64,000 nucleotides of DNA from Phycisphaerales bacterium (GCA_007693785.1 RECY01000033.1:62001-126000), one strand, 5' to 3'. Positions 24,929 to 34,809 are shown, counted from the first letter of the stretch. The notes: generated from the letters alone by a model not told the origin. Made by a program: numbers and translations.

Positions 24929-26476
24929 ATGAAAACGCCCACGACTGGACAAACCCGCCCGAACATGGGCACAATGCAAATGATGAACCCAGCCCACCGC
25001 ACCGGGGCCGGGGTCGTGGTGGTCGGCGTGCTGGCATGGCTTCTGGCGATCGGGGGGCTGACCCCCCCGCGCGATCCGCCCACAGACCAGCACTCGATCC
25101 TCCGACCCGCCGCACACCGGCAACCGGACCCCGAGCCACAACCCGACTCCTACGGGAACGACCCCGATCAAAACGAGACGGATCCGGACAAGCCGGATCA
25201 CGACGATCCGGATCAGGAACCGCCCCCACCCCCACCCCGCCCGGAGGAACCGGTCGAGGTCGACGTGCGCCTCCGCACCGGCACCCGCCTCACCGGCCTG
25301 CTCGCGCGGGAAACGCCCGAAGAAATCGTCATCCGCGTCTCCGGCGTCGAAACCCGGATCCCTCGCGAGAGCATCGCCGAACTCCGACGCCTCCCCCCCC
25401 TCCGCGAGCGGTACCGCGAGATCCGCGATTCCATCGCCCACGACGACATCGCCACGCGCCTCATGCTCGTCGACTGGTGCGAGGCCCGCGAGCTCTACGC
25501 CGAAGCGCTGTACGAGCTCGAACTCATCCTCCTCATCGCCCCCAACGAGCCCAGGGCCCTCCAGAAGCGCCAGCTCATCCGAAGCCTCCGAGCCCTGCAG
25601 GTCGAGTCCATCCGACGACGCGCGGGCAACGATCAGCCGCGTGAGAGCGACCGAGAGCCCCCGCGCCCCGGCGATCCCGAGCCCCCGCCCGGCTCCGGGC
25701 GCGACCGCATCGTCGTCCAGCCCCCCCGCCCCACCGCGCGCGAGCGCGAAGAAGCCTTCGGGCTCATCTCCAACGACGACATCAACATCCTCCGCATCTA
25801 CGAGACCGACCTCCGCGACCCCCCACGCCTCGTTCACCGCCGAGACCTGATCGACACCCTCATCCGGCGCTACGGCGACCACGAGTTCATGCCCGTCACC
25901 CGCGAAGGCCGCCAGGCCCTCTACCGCCTCCCCTCCGCGCAGGTCCTCGACCTTCTCTTCCGTCTCCAGGCCCGCGACCTCTACGCCCAGATCCAGGTCC
26001 TCGACCACCCCCGGGCCTTCGCCCTCTTCCGGAACCACGTCCACGCCGACTGGCTCATGAACTCCTGCGCCACCGCCCGCTGCCACGGCGGGCAGGAAGC
26101 CGGGCGCCTCTGGCTCTGGTCCACGCAGGGCAACAGCAACCGCACCGTCTACAGCAACTTCCTCGTCCTCGAACGCTTCCGACTCGAAGACGGCACCCCC
26201 CTGATCGACTACACCAGCCCCGCACGCTCTCCACTCCTTCAGATGGGCCTCCCACGCGAGGACAGCCTCTATCCACACCCACCCCTCCCCGGGCTCGACG
26301 GCACCCCGCGCGGGTGGCGCCCCGTCTTCGAACGCGTCGAAGACCGCAAATTCCGACAAGCCGTCGAGTGGATCAACGCCATGTACCGACCCCGCCCCGA
26401 CTACCCCGTGGACTTCCAGCCCCCCAACCCCAGGCCCGCACGCGGCGTCACCGATCCCTACCAAGGCGAACGCTGA
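24929..26476 (+). CDS. Anchored protein with a Cx4CH motif, unknown function
   Basis: This is a 515-residue protein. A membrane segment (about 29-48) is followed by a long Asp/Pro/Gln-rich linker, then a small domain VRLRTGTRLTGLLARETPEEI that looks like an Sm-like or beta-barrel fold, helical TPR-like segments (about 165-220), a second Pro/Arg linker, and a C-terminal domain with CATARCHGG near residue 385. CxnCH motifs usually bind haem c, though here there are four residues between the cysteines. Several ATGs lie in the first 60 bp (24929, 24965, 24974), so the start is uncertain. The anchor places the bulk outside the cytoplasm. Confidence 0.7.
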   Translation: MKTPTTGQTRPNMGTMQMMNPAHRTGAGVVVVGVLAWLLAIGGLTPPRDPPTDQHSILRPAAHRQPDPEPQPDSYGNDPDQNETDPDKPDHDDPDQEPPPPPPRPEEPVEVDVRLRTGTRLTGLLARETPEEIVIRVSGVETRIPRESIAELRRLPPLRERYREIRDSIAHDDIATRLMLVDWCEARELYAEALYELELILLIAPNEPRALQKRQLIRSLRALQVESIRRRAGNDQPRESDREPPRPGDPEPPPGSGRDRIVVQPPRPTAREREEAFGLISNDDINILRIYETDLRDPPRLVHRRDLIDTLIRRYGDHEFMPVTREGRQALYRLPSAQVLDLLFRLQARDLYAQIQVLDHPRAFALFRNHVHADWLMNSCATARCHGGQEAGRLWLWSTQGNSNRTVYSNFLVLERFRLEDGTPLIDYTSPARSPLLQMGLPREDSLYPHPPLPGLDGTPRGWRPVFERVEDRKFRQAVEWINAMYRPRPDYPVDFQPPNPRPARGVTDPYQGER

Positions 26477-26688
26477 CCCCACGCCACGCGACCCCAACGC
26501 CCAACGCCCGCCCAAGAGTTGCTAGAGTGTGCCCCCGCACCGTCGCCCCCGGCCCGTCCGGATTGGCGACCCCGGCGCGGGCCGATCCGCTCCCCACACC
26601 CGACCGTACCGACTCCCACACCCTCCGCTTCTGCAAATCAACCCGAACACCGCCCAGGACTCCACCGCGCGAGACCACGAGGACGCCG

Positions 26689-28668
26689 ATGCAACCGCTC
26701 AACACCACCCCCCTCCCCCCGAAGACGACCCGCGCGCCCCGCCCGCGCCGACGCGCCGCAGCCGCGGTCGCGATCCTCGCCGGGCTCGCCACCCTCGGCA
26801 TGAACGGCTGCGACGCCCCGAGCGGCGCGTCCGCCGCTCTCGAAGAGGCCTCGGCCCTCATGGCCCAGCTCTCCGCCTCCGCCAGCACGCCCGCCTCCCG
26901 CGAGTTCGCCCGCGACAGCGTCTACCAGCGGATCGTCTCCACCTTGGAGCCCGTCCAGGGCCAGGGCACCGAGACCGAGCAGGCCGCCGCCCGTCTCTTG
27001 CTCGCGCAGGCCCGCATCGGGCTCGCCGACCAGCCCTTCGCCGAGGCGTCCGCAGCGCAGGCCCGCGTGCTGAACCGCGTCGCGATTGCGCAGGGCTCGC
27101 TCTCGAGCTACGTCCGCCTCGGCGGGCACGCCGCCGCCCTCGAGCGGTTCGACCCGCGCGACACGCTCGCCGACCTGCGCGAGCGCACCAGCCGCCTCGA
27201 CCGCGAGCGACAGGACACGATCGCCGAGCGCGACGAGCTCGCCGCCGAGATCGCGGGCCTGCGCGAGCAGGCCGAGGCCCGCAACGACGACGCCCGTCGC
27301 CTCCGCGACGCGGTCGCGGAGGTCCGCCTCCGCGCCGCGCGCCAGACCGCGACCGAAGCCGCCGAGATGCTCGCCGGCGTCCGCGGGCAGACGCGCGAAG
27401 CCGACCGCCTCGAGATGGAGGGCGCGGACCTGCTCGCCCAGGCCGACCTGCTCGATCCCGCCCTCAACGAGCTCCGCATCGAGATCGAGCGGATCGAGGC
27501 CCAGGAGGGGGCTTTGGTCCGCGCCGGCGACCGCGTGCAGGCGACCACCGCCCGCGGCACCGAGGACGCCCGCACCGCCCGCGACGAGGCCGACCGCGTC
27601 GCCCGCGACCTCGCAACGCAGATCGACGAGTTGCTCCGCCTCCACGCCGAGGAAGCCGAGCCGAATATCGAAGAGACGGTCTCGGGCCTCGAGCGCGCGG
27701 TGTCGCTCGCCAACCAGGCGGCCCGCGAGCTCCGCTCCGGAGCCCGCGCCACGGCCGCCCAGGCGAGCCAGTCCCTCGCGCACACCCACGCCCAAGCCGC
27801 CTCGACGCTTACCCGCGTCGCGGGGTTCCTGGAGTCGGCCGCGAGCGCCACCCCCGCCCTGCCCCAGGCCGACCGATACCGTCGCACCGCGAGCGAGCTC
27901 CGGGATCGCGCCCGGACCCACCGCGAGGCCGCCGAAGCCGCCGACCAGGCCGCGGAGGAAGGCTTCGTCGCCGCTGGCGTCCGCCGGGGTGCCGACGAGC
28001 CCGCTTTGGCGGGGGACTACGGGGACGAATGGTCCGACTCGGGTGTGGTCGGCACCGAAGACAGCGTCCGCGACTTCCTCGCGGAGCTTGAAGCCGCCAA
28101 CAGCCGCGGCGACATGGATTTCATCGCCGACGCGATCGTTGCCGAAGGCCCGATCATGGAGCGTATGGTCCGAGAGATGCGCCCCTTCCTGGAGGCCTTC
28201 GCTCGACTCAACCAAATTACCGAAGACGCCTTCGGGCGATCCTTCAGCGAGTATCTCGCCTCGCCAGAAGCCGCCCAGAGCGGCTCCATGACCGCCATGA
28301 TGTTCGCCGATGGGGCCATGACCACCCAGATCGTCCCGGACGCCGGAGGCGGTGACGCACAGATCGACGTCTTCGGCGACGAAGCCCTCGTGACCATCCC
28401 CGGCACGCCCGTCCCCACCCGTCTCCGCATGCGCGACGGACGCTGGGCGATCCTCATGAGCGACGACGCCTTTGAAGGCATGGAAGACATGATGCCCGAA
28501 GGCATGCTGGACGCGATCACCGACGCCTACGCACCGATGGCCCGCGCCATGGACGACCTCGCCCAACGCGTCGAACGCGGGCAGCTCGAGAGCGAGCAGG
28601 CCGTCCTGACCGCCTTCGAAGGCGAGATGATGACCCTCATGATGCGTCTCATGGGCGGCGGGGACTAA
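26689..28668 (+). CDS. Large coiled-coil lipoprotein
   Basis: This is a 659-residue protein of unknown function. The N-terminus has a basic stretch, a hydrophobic core (AVAILAGLATLG) and the lipobox MNGC near residue 41, so it is probably a lipoprotein. Residues about 150-430 are an alanine-, arginine- and glutamate-rich coiled coil, and a small C-terminal domain (about 460-600) contains FIADAIVAEGP and ALVTIPGTPVPTRLRMRDG, which recalls an NTF2-like fold. The ATG at 26689 has GAGGACG just upstream. The long frame upstream of it is Pro/Arg-rich shadow. It may act as an envelope spacer. Confidence 0.78.
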   Translation: MQPLNTTPLPPKTTRAPRPRRRAAAAVAILAGLATLGMNGCDAPSGASAALEEASALMAQLSASASTPASREFARDSVYQRIVSTLEPVQGQGTETEQAAARLLLAQARIGLADQPFAEASAAQARVLNRVAIAQGSLSSYVRLGGHAAALERFDPRDTLADLRERTSRLDRERQDTIAERDELAAEIAGLREQAEARNDDARRLRDAVAEVRLRAARQTATEAAEMLAGVRGQTREADRLEMEGADLLAQADLLDPALNELRIEIERIEAQEGALVRAGDRVQATTARGTEDARTARDEADRVARDLATQIDELLRLHAEEAEPNIEETVSGLERAVSLANQAARELRSGARATAAQASQSLAHTHAQAASTLTRVAGFLESAASATPALPQADRYRRTASELRDRARTHREAAEAADQAAEEGFVAAGVRRGADEPALAGDYGDEWSDSGVVGTEDSVRDFLAELEAANSRGDMDFIADAIVAEGPIMERMVREMRPFLEAFARLNQITEDAFGRSFSEYLASPEAAQSGSMTAMMFADGAMTTQIVPDAGGGDAQIDVFGDEALVTIPGTPVPTRLRMRDGRWAILMSDDAFEGMEDMMPEGMLDAITDAYAPMARAMDDLAQRVERGQLESEQAVLTAFEGEMMTLMMRLMGGGD

Positions 28669-28740
28669 CGCCCGCACCTTTGCACGTTCTTGATACGAGC
28701 CGCCACCCCCGGGCCGGGTGACCGGTTTAGCATCCCCGCG

Positions 28741-30069
28741 ATGCTGATCAAGACCACCCTCGCGTGCGCCCTCGCGGCGCTGAGTTCCCTCACGATGCAA
28801 CCCGCCGCGCCGGCGCTCGCCGCCGGCGACGAAGCCCCCGCCGCCGGGAATCCCGCACCCGCGACCGTCGTCTGGATCAGTCTCGACGGCTTCCGCTGGG
28901 ATTACTTCGACCGCGGCGCCCGCACCCCCACCCTCGACCGCCTCGCCCGCGAGGGCGCCTTCACCCGCGCCCTCGCCCCCGCCTTTCCCACGCTCACCTT
29001 CCCCACCCACGTCTCGCTCTACACCGGCGTCCCCGTCAGCGTCCACGGCATCGCCGCCAACGGCTACTTCGATCAGCGCTCCGGGCAGGTCCTCCGCTAC
29101 CCGCCCGAGGCCGCCCTGCTCCAGGCCGAGCCGATCTGGATCACCGCCGAGCGCCAGGGCGTTCGCACCGCCGTCCTCGATTGGCCCGTCAGCCACCGCC
29201 AGACCGGCGAGATCACCGCGAGCCACTTCGGCGACGGCTACAACCCCCGCATGCCCGACGACGCCCGCCTCCACCAGGTCATCCACGCCTGGCGAAACGA
29301 TCGGGGCGAGACGCCACTCCGCCTGCTGATGGGCTACGCCGTCGCGACCGACAGCCCCGGGCACCGCTACGGGCCGGACGCGCCCGAAATGATCGGCGTC
29401 ATCGAAGAAGCCGACGCCCTCATCGAACGCTTCCTCGAAAAAGTCCTCGAGACCGCCCGCGACCAACTCCCAGACGGGGAAGAGCTCTACCTCGTCATCA
29501 CCACCGACCACGGCATGAGCCTCGTCCGCCACGCCTGCAACCCATGGCATCTCCTCGGGCTCGACCCTGACAACGAGGACGCCCGCGTCATCACCAGCGG
29601 CAACATCGCCAATATCTATCTCACCGGGCTCGAGCCCGAGAGCGCCCGCCAGCGGGCCGCCGACGAGATCATCGCCGCCGCCCGAGAGCACCCCTTCGCG
29701 AACGCCTACCGGCGCGAGCACGTCCCCGCACGCCTCGGCTACAACAACCCCGACACCGTCGGCGACGTCGTCGTCATCCTCGACCGCGGCTACATCTTCA
29801 GTTCCCGCCCCGAAGCCCCCATCGTCCCCATCGAAGAGATCGGCGGCCCGCTCGGCATGCACGGGTACGACGTCGAAACCAACCCCGAGATGTACGGCTT
29901 CTCCGTCATCTGGAGATACCCCACGCCCCTCGGCGGCCTCGACCTCGGACGCGTCGACTACACCCAGATCCACCCCACCATCTGCCGCATCCTCGGCATC
30001 GAACCCGCCCCCGACGCCACCGGCACCCCGCTCGAACTCGAACCCGCCGCCCAGCCCGCCGCCCGCTGA
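28741..30069 (+). CDS. Type I phosphodiesterase/nucleotide pyrophosphatase (NPP family)
   Basis: This is a 442-residue secreted metalloenzyme of the alkaline phosphatase superfamily. A signal peptide (about 1-28, ending LAAG) is followed by VWISLDGFRWDY (first metal aspartate), FPTLTFPTHVSLYTG with the nucleophilic threonine, the DSPGHRYGP metal site, TTDHGM and finally LGMHGYD. All the expected zinc-binding and nucleophile positions are present. Substrates in the family are nucleotides, phosphodiesters or phospholipids, and it cannot be narrowed down here. The ATG at 28741 follows a 72 bp gap after the lipoprotein gene. Confidence 0.9.
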   Translation: MLIKTTLACALAALSSLTMQPAAPALAAGDEAPAAGNPAPATVVWISLDGFRWDYFDRGARTPTLDRLAREGAFTRALAPAFPTLTFPTHVSLYTGVPVSVHGIAANGYFDQRSGQVLRYPPEAALLQAEPIWITAERQGVRTAVLDWPVSHRQTGEITASHFGDGYNPRMPDDARLHQVIHAWRNDRGETPLRLLMGYAVATDSPGHRYGPDAPEMIGVIEEADALIERFLEKVLETARDQLPDGEELYLVITTDHGMSLVRHACNPWHLLGLDPDNEDARVITSGNIANIYLTGLEPESARQRAADEIIAAAREHPFANAYRREHVPARLGYNNPDTVGDVVVILDRGYIFSSRPEAPIVPIEEIGGPLGMHGYDVETNPEMYGFSVIWRYPTPLGGLDLGRVDYTQIHPTICRILGIEPAPDATGTPLELEPAAQPAAR

Positions 30070-30151
30070 AGACAGCCCCGTCCCCACGCAACGCCACGAA
30101 TCAGCGCACGCCCACGCCTTGCCCCGGCCCGCCCCGGCGCTTCAATGCCCC

Positions 30152-31123
30152 ATGAGCCAGACCGACACCCCACGCGAGCGACGCGACCACGGGCCCGAAC
30201 TGCCCGAAGTCAAGATGCACCTCCACCCGCCCGCCGACCCCGGCGTCGGCGTCGTCGTCGAAAACAAACGCTGCACCGCGCGAAAATCCGCCAGCTTCGT
30301 CCGACACGTCGCGATCGACGTCAGCAAGACCAGCCTCGCCGGCAACTTCCGAGCCGGACAAAGCTTCGGCGTCATCCCGCCCGGCCAGGACGAACGCGGC
30401 CGCCCCCATAAGCTCCGCCTCTACTCCATCGCCAGCCCCTCCAAAGGCGAAGACGGGCAGGGCCACGTCCTCGCCACCACCGTCAAGCGAACCATCGACG
30501 AGCACTGGGAGACCGGCAAGCTCTTCCTCGGCGTCGCCAGCAACTACCTCGCCGACCTCCAGCCCGGCGACGAGATCCGCGTCACCGGGCCCAGCGGCAA
30601 GCGCTTCCTCACCCCCGCCCATCCTGAAGATCACGACTACATCTTCTTCGCGACCGGCACCGGCATCGCCCCCTTCCGCGGCATGATCCACGACCTCCTC
30701 GACGCCGGCGCCCAGAGCCGCGTCACTTTGGTCATGGGCGCCGCCTACGCGACCGACCTGCTCTACCACGCCGACCTGCTCCGCCTCGAGCAGGAGCACG
30801 AGAATTTCACCTACCTCACCGCCATCAGCCGCGAGACTCAGGGCGACGGGCACGACCCCCTCTACGTTCAGGACCGCCTCCGCACCCACCAGGACCACTT
30901 CCTCCCCCAGCTCGAGACCGACCGGGCCCTGATCTACGTCTGCGGCATCGCCGGCATGGAGCTCGGCATCTTCCAGCAACTCGCCCGCCTGCTCCCCCCG
31001 AGCCGCCTGGACCGCTTCCTCCGCTGCGATTCCAAGGCCCTGAGCCAGGTCGAGCACTGGGAGCGTCGCATGATCCACAAGGAAGTCGCCCCCACGAGGC
31101 GCGTCTTCCTGGAGGTGTACTGA
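30152..31123 (+). CDS. Plant-type ferredoxin-NADP(H) reductase-like flavoprotein
   Basis: This is a 323-residue cytosolic FAD enzyme that moves electrons between NADP(H) and ferredoxin or flavodoxin. The FAD-binding motif LRLYSIAS, the GHVLATTVKR strand, the CSNYL-like VASNYLADL segment, the NADP loop FATGTGIAPFRGM and the C-terminal CGIAGMELGI with the FLEVY end are all present. The terminal tyrosine stacks on the flavin in plant-type enzymes. I use the ATG at 30152. There is no recognisable ribosome site, so it may be translated from a short leader. It is not clearly linked in function to its neighbours. Confidence 0.9.
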   Translation: MSQTDTPRERRDHGPELPEVKMHLHPPADPGVGVVVENKRCTARKSASFVRHVAIDVSKTSLAGNFRAGQSFGVIPPGQDERGRPHKLRLYSIASPSKGEDGQGHVLATTVKRTIDEHWETGKLFLGVASNYLADLQPGDEIRVTGPSGKRFLTPAHPEDHDYIFFATGTGIAPFRGMIHDLLDAGAQSRVTLVMGAAYATDLLYHADLLRLEQEHENFTYLTAISRETQGDGHDPLYVQDRLRTHQDHFLPQLETDRALIYVCGIAGMELGIFQQLARLLPPSRLDRFLRCDSKALSQVEHWERRMIHKEVAPTRRVFLEVY

Positions 31124-31463
31124 CGGGCACGCCGACCACCGGAACACCCGGGCGGAGGAACACCCGTGCCCGCGGTTCGGTTGACCGTCCCGGAGCCGGC
31201 TGGTAGCTTTCGAGCCCGCGCCGGGTGTGGTCCCGGGGGGGGCGACGGACAAAGATGCTCCGGGAGCTCGCCCCCACCCGGAAACGGGCGAACCCCATCC
31301 GAGCGGTCTGGAACGACCGGGCTGGAACGGACCCGGGGCTAGGACTGGGCTGGAACAGGGGTCCCCGCGGGCCCGAACCGTGCAGGGCCCGCCGCGTTTG
31401 GGCGGGCAGGACTTGAACCGTGCGACCGCCAAGCCGCGGCTGACGCACCGAGGAACACCGACC
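31124..31463. other. Gene-free leader with hairpin and small direct repeats
   Basis: This 340 bp stretch precedes the HEAT-like gene. CTGGAAC occurs three times (31308, 31322, 31350), GGAACACC three times (near 31140, 31157 and 31451), and GAACCGTGC twice. A perfect 8 bp inverted repeat (GCGGGCCC at 31367-31374 and GGGCCCGC at 31385-31392) encloses a loop containing one of these. It looks like a structured leader, but I do not recognise a known riboswitch. Confidence 0.5.
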
Positions 31464-32618
31464 TTGGGCCAGACCACGACCCGACACCGACGCCCCGCCC
31501 GCCCGTTGCTCCGCCGGTCGGCCCGCGCCTTCCGTCCCCGGCTCCTCCTCGCGTCGGTGGTCGCCGTCGCGATGGTCGCCCTCACTCCCCACGCCGCTCT
31601 CGCCCAAGCGAACGAGCTCCCCGCGGAGGTTGTCACCACGACGCGGCTGACGGGCGAGCAGGAGCAGGCCGTCCGCGCGTTCGCCCGCCAGCAGGCGGAA
31701 GAGCTGGGCAGCGCCGACGCCGAGATCCGACGCCGCGCCCGCGGGCGGCTTCTTCGCCCGCTCGCGACGCCCAACGCCTCCGTCTCCTTCCGCCTCGCCT
31801 ACAGCGGGGCGCTGATGCCCGAGCTCGACCGCCTCGCCCGCCAGAGCGAGATCGAGATCCGCCTGAACGCGATCCGCGTTGCGGGCGAGCTCGCGACGCA
31901 GGACTCCAGCGACCTGATCCTCCGGGCCCTCGACGCCGACGCGACCGAGGTCCGGATCATGGGCTCCTACGCCCTCCGGCGCACGTTTGAGTCGCTCGCG
32001 ACCCAGCCCCCGGCCCTCGCCGAAGGGCGCGTCCGATCGCTGCTCGACCGGGCCGCCGCGATGGTCGAGCGCGAGCCCGACCCGCTCGCGTTCGACTCGG
32101 CCGTGCGCACGCTCGCCGCCGCCGGACGCATCGCACGCCCCAACCTCAACCTCCGCAACGACGCGTATCGGCGCCTCGCCGAGAGCGTGAGCGAGCGGAT
32201 CCGCGCCAACCCGATCCCGCGCGACGCGCTCGGCGTCATGCGCACCGGCGAGGCCCTGCTCGACGTGCTCCGCTCGGTCGAGAGCCTCGACACCCGCGCC
32301 GCGATCGCCGCCGGTGGCTTCGCGGGCGACGCCCTCGCGATGGTCCGCGACGCGCTCGCCTCCGACGCCGCCCTGCCCGCCTCCGATCGCGAACGCCTGG
32401 TCAGCCTCGCTCAGATCGTCGAAGCCGTGGTCTTCTTCGCCCGCACCGTCGCCGACCCGAGCCAGACCCCCGAGCCGACCAACCACGCCACCAGCCTCCG
32501 CGATCACGGCGATCTCGACCGCTTCAACGCTGGCCTCGAACGCGACCTCATCGGCGCCAACGGCGCCCTCACCCGTCGCCCCTTCGGCTTCAACGCCGAC
32601 CGATTCGAGCAACGCTAA
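31464..32618 (+). CDS. Exported alpha-helical (HEAT-like) protein
   Basis: This is a 384-residue protein of unknown function. A signal peptide runs from the basic N-terminus through LLLASVVAVAMVAL to about residue 42 (HAALAQ, likely cleavage). The rest is all-helical with repeat-like pairs such as EIEIRLNAIRVAGELA and VRIMGSYALRRTFES, suggesting HEAT/Armadillo repeats. The most likely start is TTG at 31464, with GAGG 10 nt upstream. The longer frame from 31227 is arginine/proline-rich and crosses the structured leader. It is convergent with flbD. Confidence 0.65.
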   Translation: MGQTTTRHRRPARPLLRRSARAFRPRLLLASVVAVAMVALTPHAALAQANELPAEVVTTTRLTGEQEQAVRAFARQQAEELGSADAEIRRRARGRLLRPLATPNASVSFRLAYSGALMPELDRLARQSEIEIRLNAIRVAGELATQDSSDLILRALDADATEVRIMGSYALRRTFESLATQPPALAEGRVRSLLDRAAAMVEREPDPLAFDSAVRTLAAAGRIARPNLNLRNDAYRRLAESVSERIRANPIPRDALGVMRTGEALLDVLRSVESLDTRAAIAAGGFAGDALAMVRDALASDAALPASDRERLVSLAQIVEAVVFFARTVADPSQTPEPTNHATSLRDHGDLDRFNAGLERDLIGANGALTRRPFGFNADRFEQR

Positions 32619-32759
32619 CTTCCGCGTATCGCAGCGCCGGAGCTCGATCGAACGGCGAAACCCGGTGTCTCGAAGACCCCCGTCCATCCGATCGCATCAC
32701 GCCCTGTGCCCATGCAGCGCGACCCACGCCACGCTCACCCGTGACGCGTCGCCCGCGCC

Positions 32760-32957
32760 TCAGCTCCGCGGCTCCAGCCCGCGCAGCAGACGCCCGTACG
32801 CCACCGCCTTGCTCACCACTTCCGTCATCCGCTCTTTGACAACGTACTTGTCGCCGGACGTCAGGGTCACGACCGTATCCGGGTTCTCTTCGACCACGCG
32901 GATCAGTTCCGCGTTCAGAACGAACCGCCCGCCGTTTAATCGCGTTACCGTGATCAC
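32760..32957 (-). CDS. flbD: Flagellar protein FlbD (SwrD family)
   Basis: This is a 65-residue cytosolic protein. It has the compact FlbD/SwrD sequence MITVTRLNGGRFVLNAELI, followed by VVEENPDTVVTLTSGDKYVVKE. The family lies between flgE and motA in many bacteria and in Bacillus raises flagellar power. This is not the NtrC-type Caulobacter FlbD. Here it is the last gene of the flagellar cluster, 39 bp after flgE, and the expected motA, motB and fliL genes are missing from its far side. Confidence 0.9.
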   Translation of the reverse strand: MITVTRLNGGRFVLNAELIRVVEENPDTVVTLTSGDKYVVKERMTEVVSKAVAYGRLLRGLEPRS

Positions 32958-32996
32958 CGCACAAACCCTCCAACGATCACACCCGAGCCACTCGGC

Positions 32997-34757
32997 TCAC
33001 CGACCCAGCACCAGCAACTGCTGGAGCAGGTCATCGGAGGTCTGAATCACGCGGCTCGAAGCCGAGTACCCCGTCGAAGCCAGGATCAGGTTGATGAACT
33101 CCTGCCCGAGATCGACGTTGCTCAGCTCCAACGCCCCGCCGATGACCCGACCGGACCCCAGCGCCGCCGCGTTCACGACCACCGGGTTCCCGGCGTTCGG
33201 GCCGACGTCGTACAGATTCCCCCCGACCTCGACCAGCCCGGCGTCATTGGTGAACGTCGCGAGCGGGATCGCCCCGATCGTGCGCGTCAGCCCGTTGGTG
33301 AACGCCCCGGTGATCACGCCGTCCGGGCCCACGCCGAAGTCGCTCAGCGTCCCGATCGGCGCCCCGTCGCGGAACGTCGCCCCGAGCTGCGAACGCGCGT
33401 CGGCGAGCGACGTCACGTTGTCCCGCTCGCTCTGAAAGAACAGATTGAAGTTCAGCGGCGTCGCCGCACCCGTCCCTGCGCGATCGATGTTCACCGCGAT
33501 CGGCGCCTGATCCAGAAGCTGCCCGTTCGTGTCAAAACGCACGGTGCCGGTGCCCACCGCGTCCTCGAGCCCCTGGTTCCCGGGGCTCTCGACATAGTAA
33601 CGCCAGGTCGTCCCCGCCATCCCGCGCCCTTCGAGCACCATCGATACGTCCACCGTCACCGGCGAGCCCAGCGAGTCGTAAACCACGAACGAGGTCCGCA
33701 CCGATTCCCCGTCGGCCGACGCCGCTTTCTCCACCATGAACGGCGAGCGGACCAGTTCCCCCGTCGGCGAAAGCAGGCGCAGGTCCGTCGCCTCGATCGT
33801 CAGGTCGTTGACCCCGCCCGCGTTGCCCACGATCTCGATCACGCCCCCCGCGCCGTCCAGCGTCACGCCCGGCGTGCGCCCGTCCGGGTTCGCCCCCGTC
33901 GCGCCCTGCAAGCCCATCGCCGCGTTCAGAAACGCCATCAGGTCCTCGACTGTGGTCGCCGGGTTGATCGCGAGTTGCTTGGTGGGGAGCAGACGCCCGT
34001 CCCCTTTCTGCACCGCCCGCGTCTCGAAGACCTGCCCGTCGGCGAACAGCGGCACGCCCGAGCCCGGCAGGGCCGGGTCCTCGATCTCCGTCAGCAGGCT
34101 CGCTACTTCGAGCAGGTTCCCCGCGTTCGCAGGGTTGGTCGCCCCCGCGATCAGACGCAGCCCCGCGTCCACCGCGCCCATCAGCCGGTTGAGCGAGCCC
34201 TGCGTCGGCATCGCGCCGTCGGCGTCCAGGTTCCCGCTCATGCGCACGTTCCGCGTCGCTTCGGCGATCGTCAGCGTCCCCAGCGGGATCTCAACCGGGC
34301 GCAACGCGCCCTCGAGCACGTTGTTCTCCCCGTCGACGCCGTAGCCCATCAGGACCTCGCCGCCGACGGTCGTGAGCACGTTGTTCTCGTTCGGACGGAA
34401 CGCCCCGGCGCGGGTGAACAGCGTCTGCCCGCCGCGATCGACGATGAAAAAGCCCTTGCCGTCGATCGCCATGTCGCGTTGATCGCCGGTGACGTTGAGC
34501 CCGCCCGAGGACATGTCGCGCTGGGTGCCGCCGATGCGCACGCCGAGCCCGATCTGCGTCGGGTTCGTCCCGCCGCTCCGGGCGCTCGGCTCGGAGCCGA
34601 TGCCGATCGAGTGCGAGAACTGCGTCTCGAACATCATGCGCGACGACTTATACGCCGTGGTGTTGACGTTCGAGATGTTGTTGCCGATCACCTCGACGTT
34701 CCGCCCGTTGGCGTTCAGCCCGCTGAGGCCCGTGAACAACGATGTCGTCAGACCCAT
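32997..34757 (-). CDS. flgE: Flagellar hook protein FlgE
   Basis: This 586-residue protein is the subunit of the external hook. The N-terminal rod-type motif SLFTGLSGLNANGRNVEVIG and NNISNVNTTAYKSSR, the FFIVDRGGQTLFTRAGAF segment and the C-terminal coiled segment (FINLILASTGYSASSRVIQT, ending DDLLQQLLVLGR) identify it. It is longer than the roughly 400 residues of enteric FlgE, which is common outside enterics and reflects larger outer domains. I start at the ATG at 34757 with GGAG 7 nt upstream, because the longer frame from 34856 is arginine-rich. Confidence 0.95.
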   Translation of the reverse strand: MGLTTSLFTGLSGLNANGRNVEVIGNNISNVNTTAYKSSRMMFETQFSHSIGIGSEPSARSGGTNPTQIGLGVRIGGTQRDMSSGGLNVTGDQRDMAIDGKGFFIVDRGGQTLFTRAGAFRPNENNVLTTVGGEVLMGYGVDGENNVLEGALRPVEIPLGTLTIAEATRNVRMSGNLDADGAMPTQGSLNRLMGAVDAGLRLIAGATNPANAGNLLEVASLLTEIEDPALPGSGVPLFADGQVFETRAVQKGDGRLLPTKQLAINPATTVEDLMAFLNAAMGLQGATGANPDGRTPGVTLDGAGGVIEIVGNAGGVNDLTIEATDLRLLSPTGELVRSPFMVEKAASADGESVRTSFVVYDSLGSPVTVDVSMVLEGRGMAGTTWRYYVESPGNQGLEDAVGTGTVRFDTNGQLLDQAPIAVNIDRAGTGAATPLNFNLFFQSERDNVTSLADARSQLGATFRDGAPIGTLSDFGVGPDGVITGAFTNGLTRTIGAIPLATFTNDAGLVEVGGNLYDVGPNAGNPVVVNAAALGSGRVIGGALELSNVDLGQEFINLILASTGYSASSRVIQTSDDLLQQLLVLGR

Positions 34758-34809
34758 GACCAATCTCCGCCACGCGGCGAGCCCGCCGCGGCTTTGTCTC
34801 TCCAGACCC

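Noticed and set aside
26638-30087. A 1149-codon open frame on the minus strand across two plus-strand genes
   Set aside because: It is antisense to genes with clear motifs (lipobox protein and NPP enzyme), has Gly/Val/Glu-rich shadow composition and no domain. Long antisense frames are expected at this GC content.
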